The position numbers and the translations under genes are program-made. Positions 17,022 to 25,855 of a DNA stretch of 64,000 nt are shown piece after piece. The notes under the pieces were generated by a model. It searched no databases and was not told the DNA's origin. It saw nothing but the letters and a program-made list of their open reading frames with translations. Position 1 is the stretch's first letter. Each line of letters opens with the position of its first letter. The DNA is from DATBSK01 sp040902705 (GTDB taxonomy: Bacteria > Actinomycetota > Acidimicrobiia > IMCC26256 > PALSA-555): contig JBBDWT010000204.1 in assembly GCA_040902705.1 (NCBI GenBank), forward strand, positions 1-64,000, written 5' to 3'.

Positions 17022-17819
17022 GTGACCGGCGCGAGCACCGAGACCGATGCGGCCCGCGTCGCCGTCGTGACGGGAGCGGCGTCGGGCATCGGTCGGGCGG
17101 CCGCGACCCGACTCCGCGCGGACGGGTGGGCCGTCGTCGCCGTCGACCGGGATGCCGATCGACTCGCGTGGGTCGACGCGACGGGCGACGCCGGCCTTGT
17201 GTCGTGCTCGGCCGACGTGAGTGCCGATGCCGGCAATGCGGAGATCGTCGCCGCGGCGCTCGACCGCTTCGGTCGCCTCGACGGTGTCGCGCTCAACGCA
17301 GGCGTCGCGTCGAGCGGCTCGCTGGAATCACAGTCGATGGACGAGGTCGACCGTGTGCTCGGTGTCAACTTGCGAGGCGTCATCCTCGGTGTGCGTGCCG
17401 CGATCCCGGCGCTGCGCGCCTCGGGTGGCGGCGCGATCGTCGTCACCGCGTCGGTCTCCGGTCAGTACGGCGATCCGACAATGTGGGCGTACAACGCGTC
17501 GAAGGGCGGCGCGCTCAACTTCGCGCGCGCCGCGGCGATCGACCTCGGTGCCGATCGGATCCGTGTGAACGCCGTGTGCCCGGGGCCGATCCGCTCGACC
17601 GGGATGACGAAGCCGCTGGAGCGCCACGTACCCGACCTCTACGAGGAGATGCGCAGCCATGTCCCGCTCGCTCGCTGGGGCGAGCCGGACGAGGTGGCGG
17701 CGGCGATCGCGTGGCTCCTCTCCGACGACGCATCGTTCATCACCGGCGTCGCGCTGCCCGTCGACGGCGGTGTGACGGCGAGCACCGGCATGACGCGCCC
17801 GGGCTTCTTCACGCGCTGA
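17022..17819 (+). CDS. Short-chain dehydrogenase/reductase
   Basis: 265 aa classical SDR oxidoreductase. Cofactor loop TGAASGIGRA, NAG motif (LNAGVASSG), catalytic serine in TASVSGQYG and active site YNASKGG are complete. The acidic residue following beta-2 (VAVDRDADR) suggests NAD preference. The closing PVDGGVTASTG is typical of the 3-oxoacyl-ACP reductase-like group. The actual substrate cannot be told. GTG at 17022 is chosen by the -10 spacing and the family N-terminus. Confidence 0.88.
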   Translation: MTGASTETDAARVAVVTGAASGIGRAAATRLRADGWAVVAVDRDADRLAWVDATGDAGLVSCSADVSADAGNAEIVAAALDRFGRLDGVALNAGVASSGSLESQSMDEVDRVLGVNLRGVILGVRAAIPALRASGGGAIVVTASVSGQYGDPTMWAYNASKGGALNFARAAAIDLGADRIRVNAVCPGPIRSTGMTKPLERHVPDLYEEMRSHVPLARWGEPDEVAAAIAWLLSDDASFITGVALPVDGGVTASTGMTRPGFFTR

Positions 17820-17888
17820 TCGCGGGGTTGGTCACCGTGAAGTGCGCGGGCGAGCGACGCATGCACTCATGCACAACGCGCCATCCAC

Positions 17889-17928
17889 ATGCGTCTCTCG
17901 ACCCGCCCTACGACGGTGAGGGACGCAT
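17889..17928. repeat. Hairpin repeat family 2, copy 1
   Basis: ATGCGTCTCTC, 18-nt loop, GAGGGACGCAT: an 11-bp stem with one T-G wobble. It sits between the convergent SDR and epoxide-hydrolase-like genes, where it could end transcription in both directions. Loop and stem are shared with 50715-50754 and 50782-50819. Confidence 0.7.
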
Positions 17929-17940
17929 CAAGGGGGTGGG

Positions 17941-18315
17941 TCAGGCGCCGGGCATCTGGCTGTTGAACGCCTCGAGGTCGAAGTAGTCGCGCCAGACGGC
18001 GATCTTGCCGTCGCGGACCTTGAACACTCCCGCGACGCGCAGCTCGATCGTGTGGCCGCCCTCGAGCCAGAAGCGGTCGACGCGCTCGTTCATGACGGTG
18101 TCGCCGCCCTCGACCTGATCGAGCACCTCCCACTCGATGCGCTCGGCCATCTCGGCGAACGGGCCGAGCATCGCCCGCACCTCGTCGTGGCCGTTCATGA
18201 CGCCCATCGGCACGTTCTCGTACACGACGTCGTCGGTGAGGACCGCGACGATCGCGTCGACGTCGCGCGCCTCGTTGGCCTTGATCAGTGCGGTGACGGC
18301 TTCTCCAGGAGTCAT
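17941..18315 (-). CDS. Limonene-1,2-epoxide hydrolase-like / SnoaL-like protein
   Basis: 124 aa cone-shaped alpha+beta fold protein. The order Asp (VMNERVD), Arg (VDRFWLEG) and Asp (VWRDYFD) matches the Asp-Arg-Asp arrangement of limonene epoxide hydrolases. The N-terminal helix and ARDVDAIVAVLTDDVVYENVPMG are typical of the family. A small epoxide or steroid-like ligand is likely. ATG at 18315 with a TACGGT box 8 nt upstream. Confidence 0.75.
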   Translation of the reverse strand: MTPGEAVTALIKANEARDVDAIVAVLTDDVVYENVPMGVMNGHDEVRAMLGPFAEMAERIEWEVLDQVEGGDTVMNERVDRFWLEGGHTIELRVAGVFKVRDGKIAVWRDYFDLEAFNSQMPGA

Positions 18316-18323
18316 GGTCCGGC

Positions 18324-18345
18324 ACCGTAGTTGCCCCGTTACGCT
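18324..18345. promoter_or_regulatory. Back-to-back divergent -10 boxes
   Basis: Minus-strand TACGGT (18329-18324) serves the epoxide-hydrolase-like gene and plus-strand TACGCT (18340-18345) the mutase gene. Only ten bases separate them, so the two promoters overlap completely. Confidence 0.45.
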
Positions 18346-18351
18346 GGGTGC

Positions 18352-19992
18352 GTGGCCGACTCACGGGAACGGTGGCGGCAGGCCTACGACGCCGCGCCGA
18401 CGCGCGACGCCGACTTCGAGACGATGTCGGGCGTCCCCGTCGAGCCGGTCTACGCCGCGCCGGGCGACGACGCGGAGTACCCGGGCGAGTACCCCTACAC
18501 GCGGGGTCCGTACGCCTCGATGTACCGGTCGAAGCTCTGGACGATGCGGATGTTCGCCGGCTTCGGCACGGCGGTGCAGACGAACGAGCGGTTCCACGAG
18601 CTCCTCACCGCGGGGGGTGACGGCCTGTCGACCGCGTTCGACCTCCCCACGCTCATGGGCCGCGACTCCGACGACCACCTGGCGCTGGGCGAGGTGGGCA
18701 AGTGCGGGGTCGCGGTCGACACCCTCGCCGACGTGGAAGACCTCTACGCGGGCATCGACCTCGGGTCGGTGACGACGTCGATGACGATCAACGCGCCGGC
18801 GGCGGTGCTGCTGGCGATGTACGTCGCGGCGGCGGAGCGCAACGGTGTGGAGCGCTCCCGGCTCGGTGGCACGCTCCAGAACGACATCCTCAAGGAGTAC
18901 CAGGCGCAGAAGGAGTTCGTGTTCCCGCCGCGGCCCTCGATGCGCCTCGTCGCCGACACCATGCGCTTCTGCACGGCCGAGATGCCGCGCTGGCACGCGG
19001 TCTCGGTCTCCGGGTACCACATCCGGGAAGCGGGCTCGACGGCTGCGCAAGAGCTCGCGTTCACTCTCGCGAACGGGTTCGCCTACGTCGAGGCCGCGCG
19101 GGCGACCGGGCTCGAGGTCGACGAGTTCGCCCCGCGCCTGTCGTTCTTCTTCAACGCCCACACCGACTTCTTCGAAGAGATCGCGAAGTACCGCGCCGCG
19201 CGGCGCATCTGGGCGCGCTGGATGCGGGAGCGCTACGGCGCGGAGGCCGAACGGTCGCTCCAGCTGCGCTTCCACTGCCAGACGGCCGGCGTGTCGCTCA
19301 CCGCGCAGCAGCCCGAGGTGAACCTCGTCCGGACGGCAGTGGAAGCACTTGCGGGTGTCCTCGGCGGGGCGCAGAGCCTGCACACCAACGCGATGGACGA
19401 GACGCTCGCGCTGCCGAGCGAGAAGGCGGCCCGGCTCGCGCTGCGCACCCAGCAGGTGCTCGCGAACGAGACGCGCGTCACGAACGTCGCCGACCCGCTC
19501 GGCGGCTCGTGGTACGTGGAGGCGTTCACCGACGAGATGGAGGCGCAGGCCGAGGCGGTCTTCGCTCACCTCGACGAGCTCGGCGAAGGCTCGATGCTCG
19601 AGGGCGCGCTGCGCGGGATCGAGAACGGATGGTTCCAGGGCGAGATCGCGGATGCCGCGTACACGCTCGAACAGAAGCTCAACCGCGGCCAGCACCTCGT
19701 CGTGGGTGTCAACACCGCGCTCGAGGGCAACGACGAGGCACCGCCCCCGATCCTGAAGATCGGTCCCGAGGTGGAGGAAGCGCAGCTCAAGCGGCTCGCG
19801 CAGGTGCGGGCCGACCGCAACGACGAGCAGGTCCGCCACGCGCTCGACGCGGTGCGCGCGGCGGCCGCGGAGCCCACGACCAACGTCATGCCGTCGCTGA
19901 TCGACGCCGTCGACCTCTACGCGACCGAGGGTGAGACCATGGACGCGCTCGCCGACGTGTTCGGTCGCTACGTCGAGACCCCGGTCCTCTGA
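18352..19992 (+). CDS. icmA: Acyl-CoA mutase large subunit, isobutyryl-CoA mutase type
   Basis: 546 aa, the catalytic barrel only; the C-terminal B12-binding domain of methylmalonyl-CoA mutase is absent and must come from a separate small subunit not present in the window. TRGPYASMYRSKLW and GLSTAFDLPTLMG are typical. Two specificity residues differ from methylmalonyl-CoA mutase: Phe68 in MRMFAGFG (normally Tyr) and Gln186 in EYQAQKEF (normally Arg). They are 118 residues apart, as are Phe80 and Gln198 of isobutyryl-CoA mutase. This points to isobutyryl-CoA/butyryl-CoA interconversion. GTG at 18352 follows a -10 box by 6 nt. Confidence 0.85.
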   Translation: MADSRERWRQAYDAAPTRDADFETMSGVPVEPVYAAPGDDAEYPGEYPYTRGPYASMYRSKLWTMRMFAGFGTAVQTNERFHELLTAGGDGLSTAFDLPTLMGRDSDDHLALGEVGKCGVAVDTLADVEDLYAGIDLGSVTTSMTINAPAAVLLAMYVAAAERNGVERSRLGGTLQNDILKEYQAQKEFVFPPRPSMRLVADTMRFCTAEMPRWHAVSVSGYHIREAGSTAAQELAFTLANGFAYVEAARATGLEVDEFAPRLSFFFNAHTDFFEEIAKYRAARRIWARWMRERYGAEAERSLQLRFHCQTAGVSLTAQQPEVNLVRTAVEALAGVLGGAQSLHTNAMDETLALPSEKAARLALRTQQVLANETRVTNVADPLGGSWYVEAFTDEMEAQAEAVFAHLDELGEGSMLEGALRGIENGWFQGEIADAAYTLEQKLNRGQHLVVGVNTALEGNDEAPPPILKIGPEVEEAQLKRLAQVRADRNDEQVRHALDAVRAAAAEPTTNVMPSLIDAVDLYATEGETMDALADVFGRYVETPVL

Positions 19993-19997
19993 CCCGA

Positions 19998-20642
19998 GTG
20001 GCCCGGGCGAGGCGAACCGTGGATCCCGAGCTCCTCGAACACGCGCGCGCCGCCATCGGGTTCATGCCCGACGACGAAGGGCTCGCGCTGTACGACGCCG
20101 GGCTGGCGGGTGGTGCGGTCGGGCCCCTGCTCGAGGTCGGCACCTACTGCGGGAAGTCGGCGGTGTATCTCGGCGCGGCCGCACGCGAGCGGGACACCGT
20201 GCTGTACACCGTCGATCATCACCGCGGGTCGGAGGAGAACCAGGCGGGATGGGAGCACCACGACGAGCGGCTCGTCGACCCGCGCACCGGACGGATGGAC
20301 ACCCTGCCCTGGTTCCGGCGCACCATCGAGAGCGCGGACCTGGAGGACACGGTCGTCGCCGTGATCGGTCACTCCACCAAGGTCGCGAGCGCGTGGGCGA
20401 CGCCGCTCGGTCTGCTCTTCATCGACGGTGGCCACGCGTTCGACGTCGCTCTCGCCGACTACGAGCAGTGGTCACCGCGCGTCGCGCCAGGTGGAGTGCT
20501 CGTGTTCCACGACGTCTTCGAGGACCCCGATGAAGGCGGCCAAGCCCCGTACGAAGTGTGGCAGCGCGCCGTCGCCGACGGCTTCACGCCGGAGTCGACG
20601 ACTGGCTCGCTGCGGGTGCTGCGCACTGCGAGCGCCATCTAG
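19998..20642 (+). CDS. Class I SAM-dependent methyltransferase (Methyltransf_24 type)
   Basis: 214 aa. SAM-binding motif I reads LLEVGTYCGKSAVYLG, the acidic residue after strand 2 is in YTVDHHRGSEENQ, and FIDGGHAFDVALADYEQW matches the loop of small-molecule or sugar O-methyltransferases. GTG at 19998, five bases after the mutase stop, so probably cotranscribed. Substrate unknown. Confidence 0.78.
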   Translation: MARARRTVDPELLEHARAAIGFMPDDEGLALYDAGLAGGAVGPLLEVGTYCGKSAVYLGAAARERDTVLYTVDHHRGSEENQAGWEHHDERLVDPRTGRMDTLPWFRRTIESADLEDTVVAVIGHSTKVASAWATPLGLLFIDGGHAFDVALADYEQWSPRVAPGGVLVFHDVFEDPDEGGQAPYEVWQRAVADGFTPESTTGSLRVLRTASAI

Positions 20643-20680
20643 CTCGGCGTCGGTGATTCGAGACCGGTGTGCCCCGGGTG

Positions 20681-21793
20681 TCAGAGCTCGCGGCGGCCGC
20701 GGACCATCTCTGCCTCGATCTCGATCCCGGCCTCGATGAGCTCTTCGGGCGTGAGGCCCGCGGGGAGCCCCTCGCCGCGGAACAGGCCCGCGGTGGGCCC
20801 GGTGCCGCCGAGCGCGTTGGCCGCGAGCACGACGGCCGCGGAGTTCCACGTCGGTTGCTCGACCGGGTAGAGCTCGCCGGGCTCGTGGAAGCGCTCGTCG
20901 TCGAAGTTCATGCCCGTCCAGTAGCCGCCGTCGTCGTGGCGGAGGAACTGCACCCACTCGAAGAGCGCGCGCGCTTCGCGGTCGAGACCGAGGGCGTCGA
21001 GTGCCATGACGAACTCGCATGTCTCGGCTGCAGTCACCCAGGGGCGGTCGGACACGCAGCGGACGCCGCGCCCTTCGACCACGAAGGTCTCCCAGTGCGC
21101 GGCAACGCGCATCTGTGCGGCATCGCCGCGCAGCACCCCGCCGAGGATCGGGTAGTACCAGTCCATCGCCCAGCGCGCCTTGTCGAGGAACGCGTCGGGC
21201 CGGTGCGCGATCGCGATGGCGAGCTGACCGAGCGAGAGCTCCCAGTCGGGCCGCTCGTGGCCGAGGCGATCCGCGATCGCGATGGCACAGCGGATGCTCG
21301 CGTGGATGGACGACGCGCCGGTGAGGAGCGAGCCGGGCGCGGGCTCGTCGCCGCGCCACGCGATCTCTCCGGTCGGTGACTGCAGCGACAGCGCGTAGTC
21401 GATCCCGAGCTCGACGTTGGGCCAGAAGTCTTCGAGGAACGCGGTGTCGCCGGTCGTGAGGTAGTGGTGCCACGCGCCGTTCGCGAGGTAGCAGGTGACG
21501 TTCGTATCGAGTGCAGGATCCTTGACGTCGTTGCCGATGTAGTACGCGTACCAGCTCCCCGCATCGTGCTGGAGGGAACGCAGCCATTCGTACGCGCGCA
21601 CGGCCTCGGCGTGACGTCCGCCGATGTCGAGCGCCATCGCCGCCTCGACGAGGTTCCACGGGTCGGAGTGCTCGCCGGGCGTCCAGGGGATGTTCCCGTC
21701 GGGCAGCTGGATCGCCGCGATCGCGTCGACGGTCGCGCGCACCTCGTCGGCGGTGATGACCCCGTCGACCGAAGGGATGATGACCTTCCGCAT
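20681..21793 (-). CDS. Alpha/alpha-toroid protein (prenyltransferase/squalene-oxidase repeat-like)
   Basis: 370 aa without signal peptide or membrane segment. Repeated helix pairs with Trp and Asp-rich turns (LPDGNIPWTPGEHSDPW, SLQHDAGSWYAYY, SPTGEIAWRGDE, HDDGGYWTGMNFDDERFHEPGELYP) form a toroid like glycosidases or prenyltransferases. It is commonly labelled prenyltransferase, but no isoprenoid-cyclase DxDD motif is evident; a glycan-processing or lipid-binding role fits the neighbours better. Start ATG overlaps the upstream methyltransferase stop as TGATG. Confidence 0.7.
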   Translation of the reverse strand: MRKVIIPSVDGVITADEVRATVDAIAAIQLPDGNIPWTPGEHSDPWNLVEAAMALDIGGRHAEAVRAYEWLRSLQHDAGSWYAYYIGNDVKDPALDTNVTCYLANGAWHHYLTTGDTAFLEDFWPNVELGIDYALSLQSPTGEIAWRGDEPAPGSLLTGASSIHASIRCAIAIADRLGHERPDWELSLGQLAIAIAHRPDAFLDKARWAMDWYYPILGGVLRGDAAQMRVAAHWETFVVEGRGVRCVSDRPWVTAAETCEFVMALDALGLDREARALFEWVQFLRHDDGGYWTGMNFDDERFHEPGELYPVEQPTWNSAAVVLAANALGGTGPTAGLFRGEGLPAGLTPEELIEAGIEIEAEMVRGRREL

Positions 21794-22563
21794 CAGCGGT
21801 CCACCTCTCTCATCGCGCGCTGGTACCCGGCGGCGCCCTTCGGGACGCTCGATGCTTTCTGCACATAGACGACCAGGCTCTTGCCGAGCACCGGGTTCAG
21901 CACGCGGTCGAGGGTGTTGACCCACGCGGGCTGCTCGGTGATCTGCCACGACAGGAAGTCGTGGTACTTGCGGACCGCCGGGTGCTGGTCGGCGTGGTCG
22001 ATGCCGGTCGCGCACTTCAGCCACCAGTACGGCGAGTGCAGCGCGTGCGCGTGGTGCGATCCGCGCAGCCAGCACCCCGCCCGCTCGAGCTTCGCCTCGA
22101 GCTCGTGCTGGCGGTAGATGCGGACGTGACCGCCCGGCGTGTCGTTGTAGTGGTGGTCCAGGGCCCAGCACACCCGCTCGGGCCAGCGCGTCGGCACGGT
22201 GACGGCCATCCGCCCGCCCGGCTTCAGCACGCGCACGAGCTCGCTGATCGCGCGCTCGTCGTCCCAGAGGTGCTCGAGCACCTCCGACGCGATCACCGCG
22301 TCGAACGTGCCGTCGCGGAAGGGCAGCCGCAGCGCGTCGCCGTTCACCGCGCCGCCACATTCGCCGTGCGGCAGCTCGTTGCCCGCGACCATCGCACCGA
22401 GCACCCCGCGGACGTCCTTGAGCTCCGCGGCGGAGTAGTCGAGCGCGACGACCGTCGCGCCGCGCCGCCACGCCTCGAACGCGTGGCGTCCACCGCCGCA
22501 GCCCATGTCGAGGACGCGACTGCCGTCGGTCACGCCGACGCGATCGAAGTCGACGGTCAGCAT
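21793..22563 (-). CDS. Class I SAM-dependent methyltransferase
   Basis: 256 aa. Motif I is VLDMGCGGGRHAFEA, motif II ALDYSAAEL, and motif post-II DAVIASEVLEHLWDDERAISELVRVLKPGG, a textbook Methyltransf_11 domain. The C-terminal part, rich in His and Trp (GSHHAHALHSPYWWLK), likely binds the acceptor. The middle member of a three-gene module, overlapping the gene on each side as TGATG, so the three proteins are probably made together and act on the same glycan or glycolipid. Confidence 0.85.
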   Translation of the reverse strand: MLTVDFDRVGVTDGSRVLDMGCGGGRHAFEAWRRGATVVALDYSAAELKDVRGVLGAMVAGNELPHGECGGAVNGDALRLPFRDGTFDAVIASEVLEHLWDDERAISELVRVLKPGGRMAVTVPTRWPERVCWALDHHYNDTPGGHVRIYRQHELEAKLERAGCWLRGSHHAHALHSPYWWLKCATGIDHADQHPAVRKYHDFLSWQITEQPAWVNTLDRVLNPVLGKSLVVYVQKASSVPKGAAGYQRAMREVDR

Positions 22564-23867
22564 CAGGCCGTGTCCACCTCCCGGGACGGCCCGGTCCGCC
22601 GGCTCGACGCTGCTGCCCGATGGTCTTCGAGGGTCAGTCGGTAGTGGTCTGCGGTGCGCTCGGCCGTCTTGCGCCAGGTGAAGTTCGCGAGCGCGCGCTC
22701 GCGCGCCGCAGCACTCAGCCGGGCGCGGAGCTCGGGATCGGCGAGCGCACGGAGGATCGCCTGCGCGAGGGCGTCGGGGTCGCCCGGGGGGACGAGCAGG
22801 CCGGACTCGCCGTCGGGGCCGATCACCTCGGGGAGGGCGCCGCCCGTCGTTCCCACCATGACCATCCCGCAGGCCATCGCCTCGACGGCGGGGAGCGAGA
22901 AGCCCTCGTAGAGCGACGGCACGCACGCGACCTCGGCCTCGGCGTAGAGCTCGACGATCCGCTCGGTGCTGACGCCCTTCACGAACTCGACGTGGCCCTC
23001 GAGGCCGAGGCGCTCGATCAGCGCCGGGATCTTGCTCTTCGGCTTGGGCCGACCGACGCACACGAGGTGCACGTCGTCGCGCTCGGCGCGCACCTTCGCC
23101 ACTGCCTCGAGCAGCGGGGCGAGGCCCTTGAGCGGGACGTCGGCGCTCGCGGTGGTCATGAGACGCCCCGGGATGCGGGCGATGTCGGGGCGGGGACCGA
23201 AGATCGACGGGTCCATGCCGACCGGGACGACGTGGAGGTTCTCGGCGGGCACGCCGAGCTGGTCGACGATGTCGCGACGCGACGACTCCGAGACCGTGAG
23301 GACCCGGGGGATCGCTCGGGCGACCTCCATCTGCATGTCGAGGAACGCGTACCAGCGGCGCAGCATCGTGCGCCGGACCGGGTTGGAGGTGTGCGCGAGG
23401 TCGAGGTCGCGGTCGACGGTGATCGGGTGGTGCAGCGTCGCCACCAGGGGCCACCCGTCATGGACCATGTCGACGATCCCGCGTCCGAGGGTCTGGTTGT
23501 CGTGGACGAGGTCGAACTCGTGGCGCCGGCCCTGGAGGAGGCGGCGGGCCCGCATGCTGAACGCCCACGGCTCGGGGTAGCCGGCGGCGCCCATGATCAG
23601 GAACTCGCGGACGTCGATCGAGTCGCGGAACTCGTGGGGCCAGGGGACCCGAAAGGGGTTCGTGGCCCGGTACAGGTCGAGGCCGGGCACCTCCTCGAGC
23701 TGCTCGGGGTGGACCAGATCGGGGTACGGCTGGCCCGAGAGCACCGTGATCTGGTGCCCGAGATCGGTCAGCTCCTTGGCCAGGTAGCGCGTGTAGACGC
23801 CCTGGCCGCCGCAGTGCGGGTTCCCCCGGTAGAGGAGGTACGCGATGCGCAGCGGCTCGGAGGACAT
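22563..23867 (-). CDS. Glycosyltransferase family 4 (GT-B fold)
   Basis: 434 aa. N-terminal acceptor domain with the glycine loop NPHCGGQGVYTRYLAKEL. The C-terminal nucleotide-sugar domain has ETCxxE-like EGFSLPAVEAMACG and TGGALPEVIG, as in GT4 retaining enzymes. Donor and acceptor unknown. First gene of a module with a methyltransferase and a toroid protein. ATG at 23867; a TAGGCT box lies 10 nt upstream on the same strand. Confidence 0.88.
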   Translation of the reverse strand: MSSEPLRIAYLLYRGNPHCGGQGVYTRYLAKELTDLGHQITVLSGQPYPDLVHPEQLEEVPGLDLYRATNPFRVPWPHEFRDSIDVREFLIMGAAGYPEPWAFSMRARRLLQGRRHEFDLVHDNQTLGRGIVDMVHDGWPLVATLHHPITVDRDLDLAHTSNPVRRTMLRRWYAFLDMQMEVARAIPRVLTVSESSRRDIVDQLGVPAENLHVVPVGMDPSIFGPRPDIARIPGRLMTTASADVPLKGLAPLLEAVAKVRAERDDVHLVCVGRPKPKSKIPALIERLGLEGHVEFVKGVSTERIVELYAEAEVACVPSLYEGFSLPAVEAMACGMVMVGTTGGALPEVIGPDGESGLLVPPGDPDALAQAILRALADPELRARLSAAARERALANFTWRKTAERTADHYRLTLEDHRAAASSRRTGPSREVDTA

Positions 23868-23877
23868 AAGAAGGAGA

Positions 23878-23883
23878 AGCCTA
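23878..23883 (-). promoter_or_regulatory. -10 box (TAGGCT) for the glycosyltransferase module
   Basis: Minus-strand TAGGCT, 10 nt before the ATG at 23867. Confidence 0.4.
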
Positions 23884-23950
23884 CTTTCCGCCTCTCTGGT
23901 GGCCTCCGGCGGGCCCGGGAGGCCCCGGACGGTCGGGGAGGGCGTGCGCC

Positions 23951-23956
23951 TACCGT
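23951..23956 (+). promoter_or_regulatory. Leaderless -10 box (TACCGT) for the S9 peptidase
   Basis: TACCGT with 8 nt to the GTG at 23965. Confidence 0.45.
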
Positions 23957-23964
23957 GGGGCCCC

Positions 23965-25854
23965 GTGGTGCCCCCCGATCCGGCCGGTGACGGTGCCGAT
24001 CCCGCTCTGGCCCTTCCGGCAGCGCTGATCGCCCGGACCCGGGTCGTCGCGGAGCCCCGGTGGTCACCCGACGGGGCGATGCTGGGGTGGGTCGAGGCCT
24101 TCGGGGGGCGAGCCGACGTCGTCGTGACGCCCGCCGACGGCTCGCGACCGCCCATCGTGGTCACGGCGGTCACCGGGGTCTCGCCGATCGGCGCGTCCGG
24201 CGGGGGAGCCTGGTGCTGGGCCGGCCCGGACCACGTCGTCGTGAGCGACGCCGACGGCCGCCTGGTGCGCCTGGCGATCGACGGCAGCGCGATGCGGGTG
24301 CTCTCGAGGGACGGTCGCGCGGCCGCGCCCGCGTCGCCGCCGAGCGGCGAGGTCGTGGCCTTCGTGCTCGAGCGTGACGACACGTGCGACGTGGCCGTGG
24401 TCCCGGCCGACGGCGCCGCGTGGCCCCGACGGGTGTCCTCCGCCGACTACGCGTGGGATCCCAGCTGGGCACCCGATGCCAGGCGGCTCGCGTGGCACGA
24501 GTGGGACCTCGACCGCATGTCCTGGGACGGGTCGCGCATCGTGCTCGCCGGTGCGGACGGCGAGGACGCCCGCGTCGTGGCCGGCGGCGACGACGTGTCG
24601 GTGGGGCAGCCGCGCTTCTCGCCGGACGGCAGCCGCCTGGCGTGGATCGGCGACGACGACGGGTGGTGGAACGTGCGGGTCGCGGGGCCCGACGGTGCGG
24701 ACGCCGCGGCCCTGCTCACCGAGCCCTGCGAGCACGCCGAGCCGGCGTGGGGCCCCGGGCAGCGCTCGTTCGCATGGTCGCCGCGGGGCGACGCGATCGC
24801 GCTCTCCCGCAACGAGGACGGCTTCGGGCGTCTCGTGGTGGCGCCAGTGCGCGCCGGCGACGGGGTCGTCGAGCCGCGGGAGGTGGCCAAGGGGTGGCAC
24901 CACGGTCTCGACTGGGGCGACGGCGGCATCGCCGCGGTCCGCTCGGGCGCGCGCACCCCGCCCACGGTGTGCGTGACGAGCGTCGACGACGACGAGCGAG
25001 TGCGCCGTCTCCTGGCGCGCGGCGCGCCCGCGGGCTTCGAGGCGGCGGGGCTGGTCGAGCCCGAGCCGGTGACCTGGGACGGCGATGACGGTGCGACCAT
25101 CTTCGGGCTGCTCACCCGACCCGTCGGGGGGCCGGGCGCCGGGCCGGCGCCACTCCTGGTCGACGTCCACGGCGGGCCGACGGGCCAGGCGAGCGTGCAG
25201 TGGAAGCCCCTCCATCACTACTTCGTGACCCGCGGCTGGGCCGTCCTCGCGCCCGACCCGCGTGGCTCGACTGGTCACGGACGCGACTACACCCAGGCGT
25301 TGCGCGGCGAGTGGGGTGCGCTCGACGTGTCGGACTGCGCCGCCGGCATCCGCGCCGCGGGCGAGCGTGGGTGGGCCGACCCCGCACGGGTCGCGGCGTG
25401 TGGCGGATCGGCCGGCGGGCTGACCGTGCTCCTCCTCGCCGCGCACCACGGGGCGCTGCTGCGCGCCGCCATCAGCATGTACGGCGTCACCGACATCTTC
25501 GAGCTCGCGGCATCCACCCACCGGTTCGAGTCGCGCTACCTCGATCGCATCGTCGGCGAGCTGCCCCGCGACGCGGAGCGCTATCGCGCGCGGTCGCCGG
25601 TCACGCACGCCGCCTCGATCCGCATCCCCACGCTCGTGCTCCAGGGCGACGCCGACCCCGTCGTCCCCCCGACGCAGGCGGCGGCGCTCGTCGACGCGAT
25701 CCGGGCGGCGGGCGGCAACGTCGAGCACCACGTCTACGAGGGGGAGGGTCACGGCTGGGCGCGCGAGGAGACGGTGCTGGACGTGTACGCCCGGATGGAG
25801 TCGTTCCTGCGTCGCTGGGTGCTGGGTGGCGGGGTGCTCGGAGGTGGGTCCTGA
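23965..25854 (+). CDS. S9 family prolyl oligopeptidase-like serine peptidase
   Basis: 629 aa. The N-terminal 380 residues form a beta-propeller with repeated SPDG/WSP-type blades (EPRWSPDGAMLGW, QPRFSPDGSRLAWIG). The C-terminal part is an alpha/beta hydrolase with VDVHGGPTGQ, nucleophile GGSAGG, acid GDADPVVPP and histidine GEGHGWA. It is expected to cleave oligopeptides in the cytosol; no signal peptide. GTG at 23965 is selected from the -10 spacing; an in-frame ATG 120 bases upstream would extend into the divergent promoter. Confidence 0.88.
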   Translation: MVPPDPAGDGADPALALPAALIARTRVVAEPRWSPDGAMLGWVEAFGGRADVVVTPADGSRPPIVVTAVTGVSPIGASGGGAWCWAGPDHVVVSDADGRLVRLAIDGSAMRVLSRDGRAAAPASPPSGEVVAFVLERDDTCDVAVVPADGAAWPRRVSSADYAWDPSWAPDARRLAWHEWDLDRMSWDGSRIVLAGADGEDARVVAGGDDVSVGQPRFSPDGSRLAWIGDDDGWWNVRVAGPDGADAAALLTEPCEHAEPAWGPGQRSFAWSPRGDAIALSRNEDGFGRLVVAPVRAGDGVVEPREVAKGWHHGLDWGDGGIAAVRSGARTPPTVCVTSVDDDERVRRLLARGAPAGFEAAGLVEPEPVTWDGDDGATIFGLLTRPVGGPGAGPAPLLVDVHGGPTGQASVQWKPLHHYFVTRGWAVLAPDPRGSTGHGRDYTQALRGEWGALDVSDCAAGIRAAGERGWADPARVAACGGSAGGLTVLLLAAHHGALLRAAISMYGVTDIFELAASTHRFESRYLDRIVGELPRDAERYRARSPVTHAASIRIPTLVLQGDADPVVPPTQAAALVDAIRAAGGNVEHHVYEGEGHGWAREETVLDVYARMESFLRRWVLGGGVLGGGS

Positions 25855-25855
25855 C

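Noticed and set aside
17820..17986. Peptides such as A-S-L-D-P-P-Y-D-G-E-G-R-I-K read through the family-2 hairpin repeats
   Set aside because: They arise from translating the palindromic repeat in frames with no start, ribosome site or homology; the conserved unit is the DNA hairpin.
20681..22471. A 596-codon frame joining the methyltransferase region to the toroid gene as a possible fusion
   Set aside because: The upstream half is in the wrong frame for the methyltransferase. The toroid gene has its own ATG at 21793, overlapping the methyltransferase stop.
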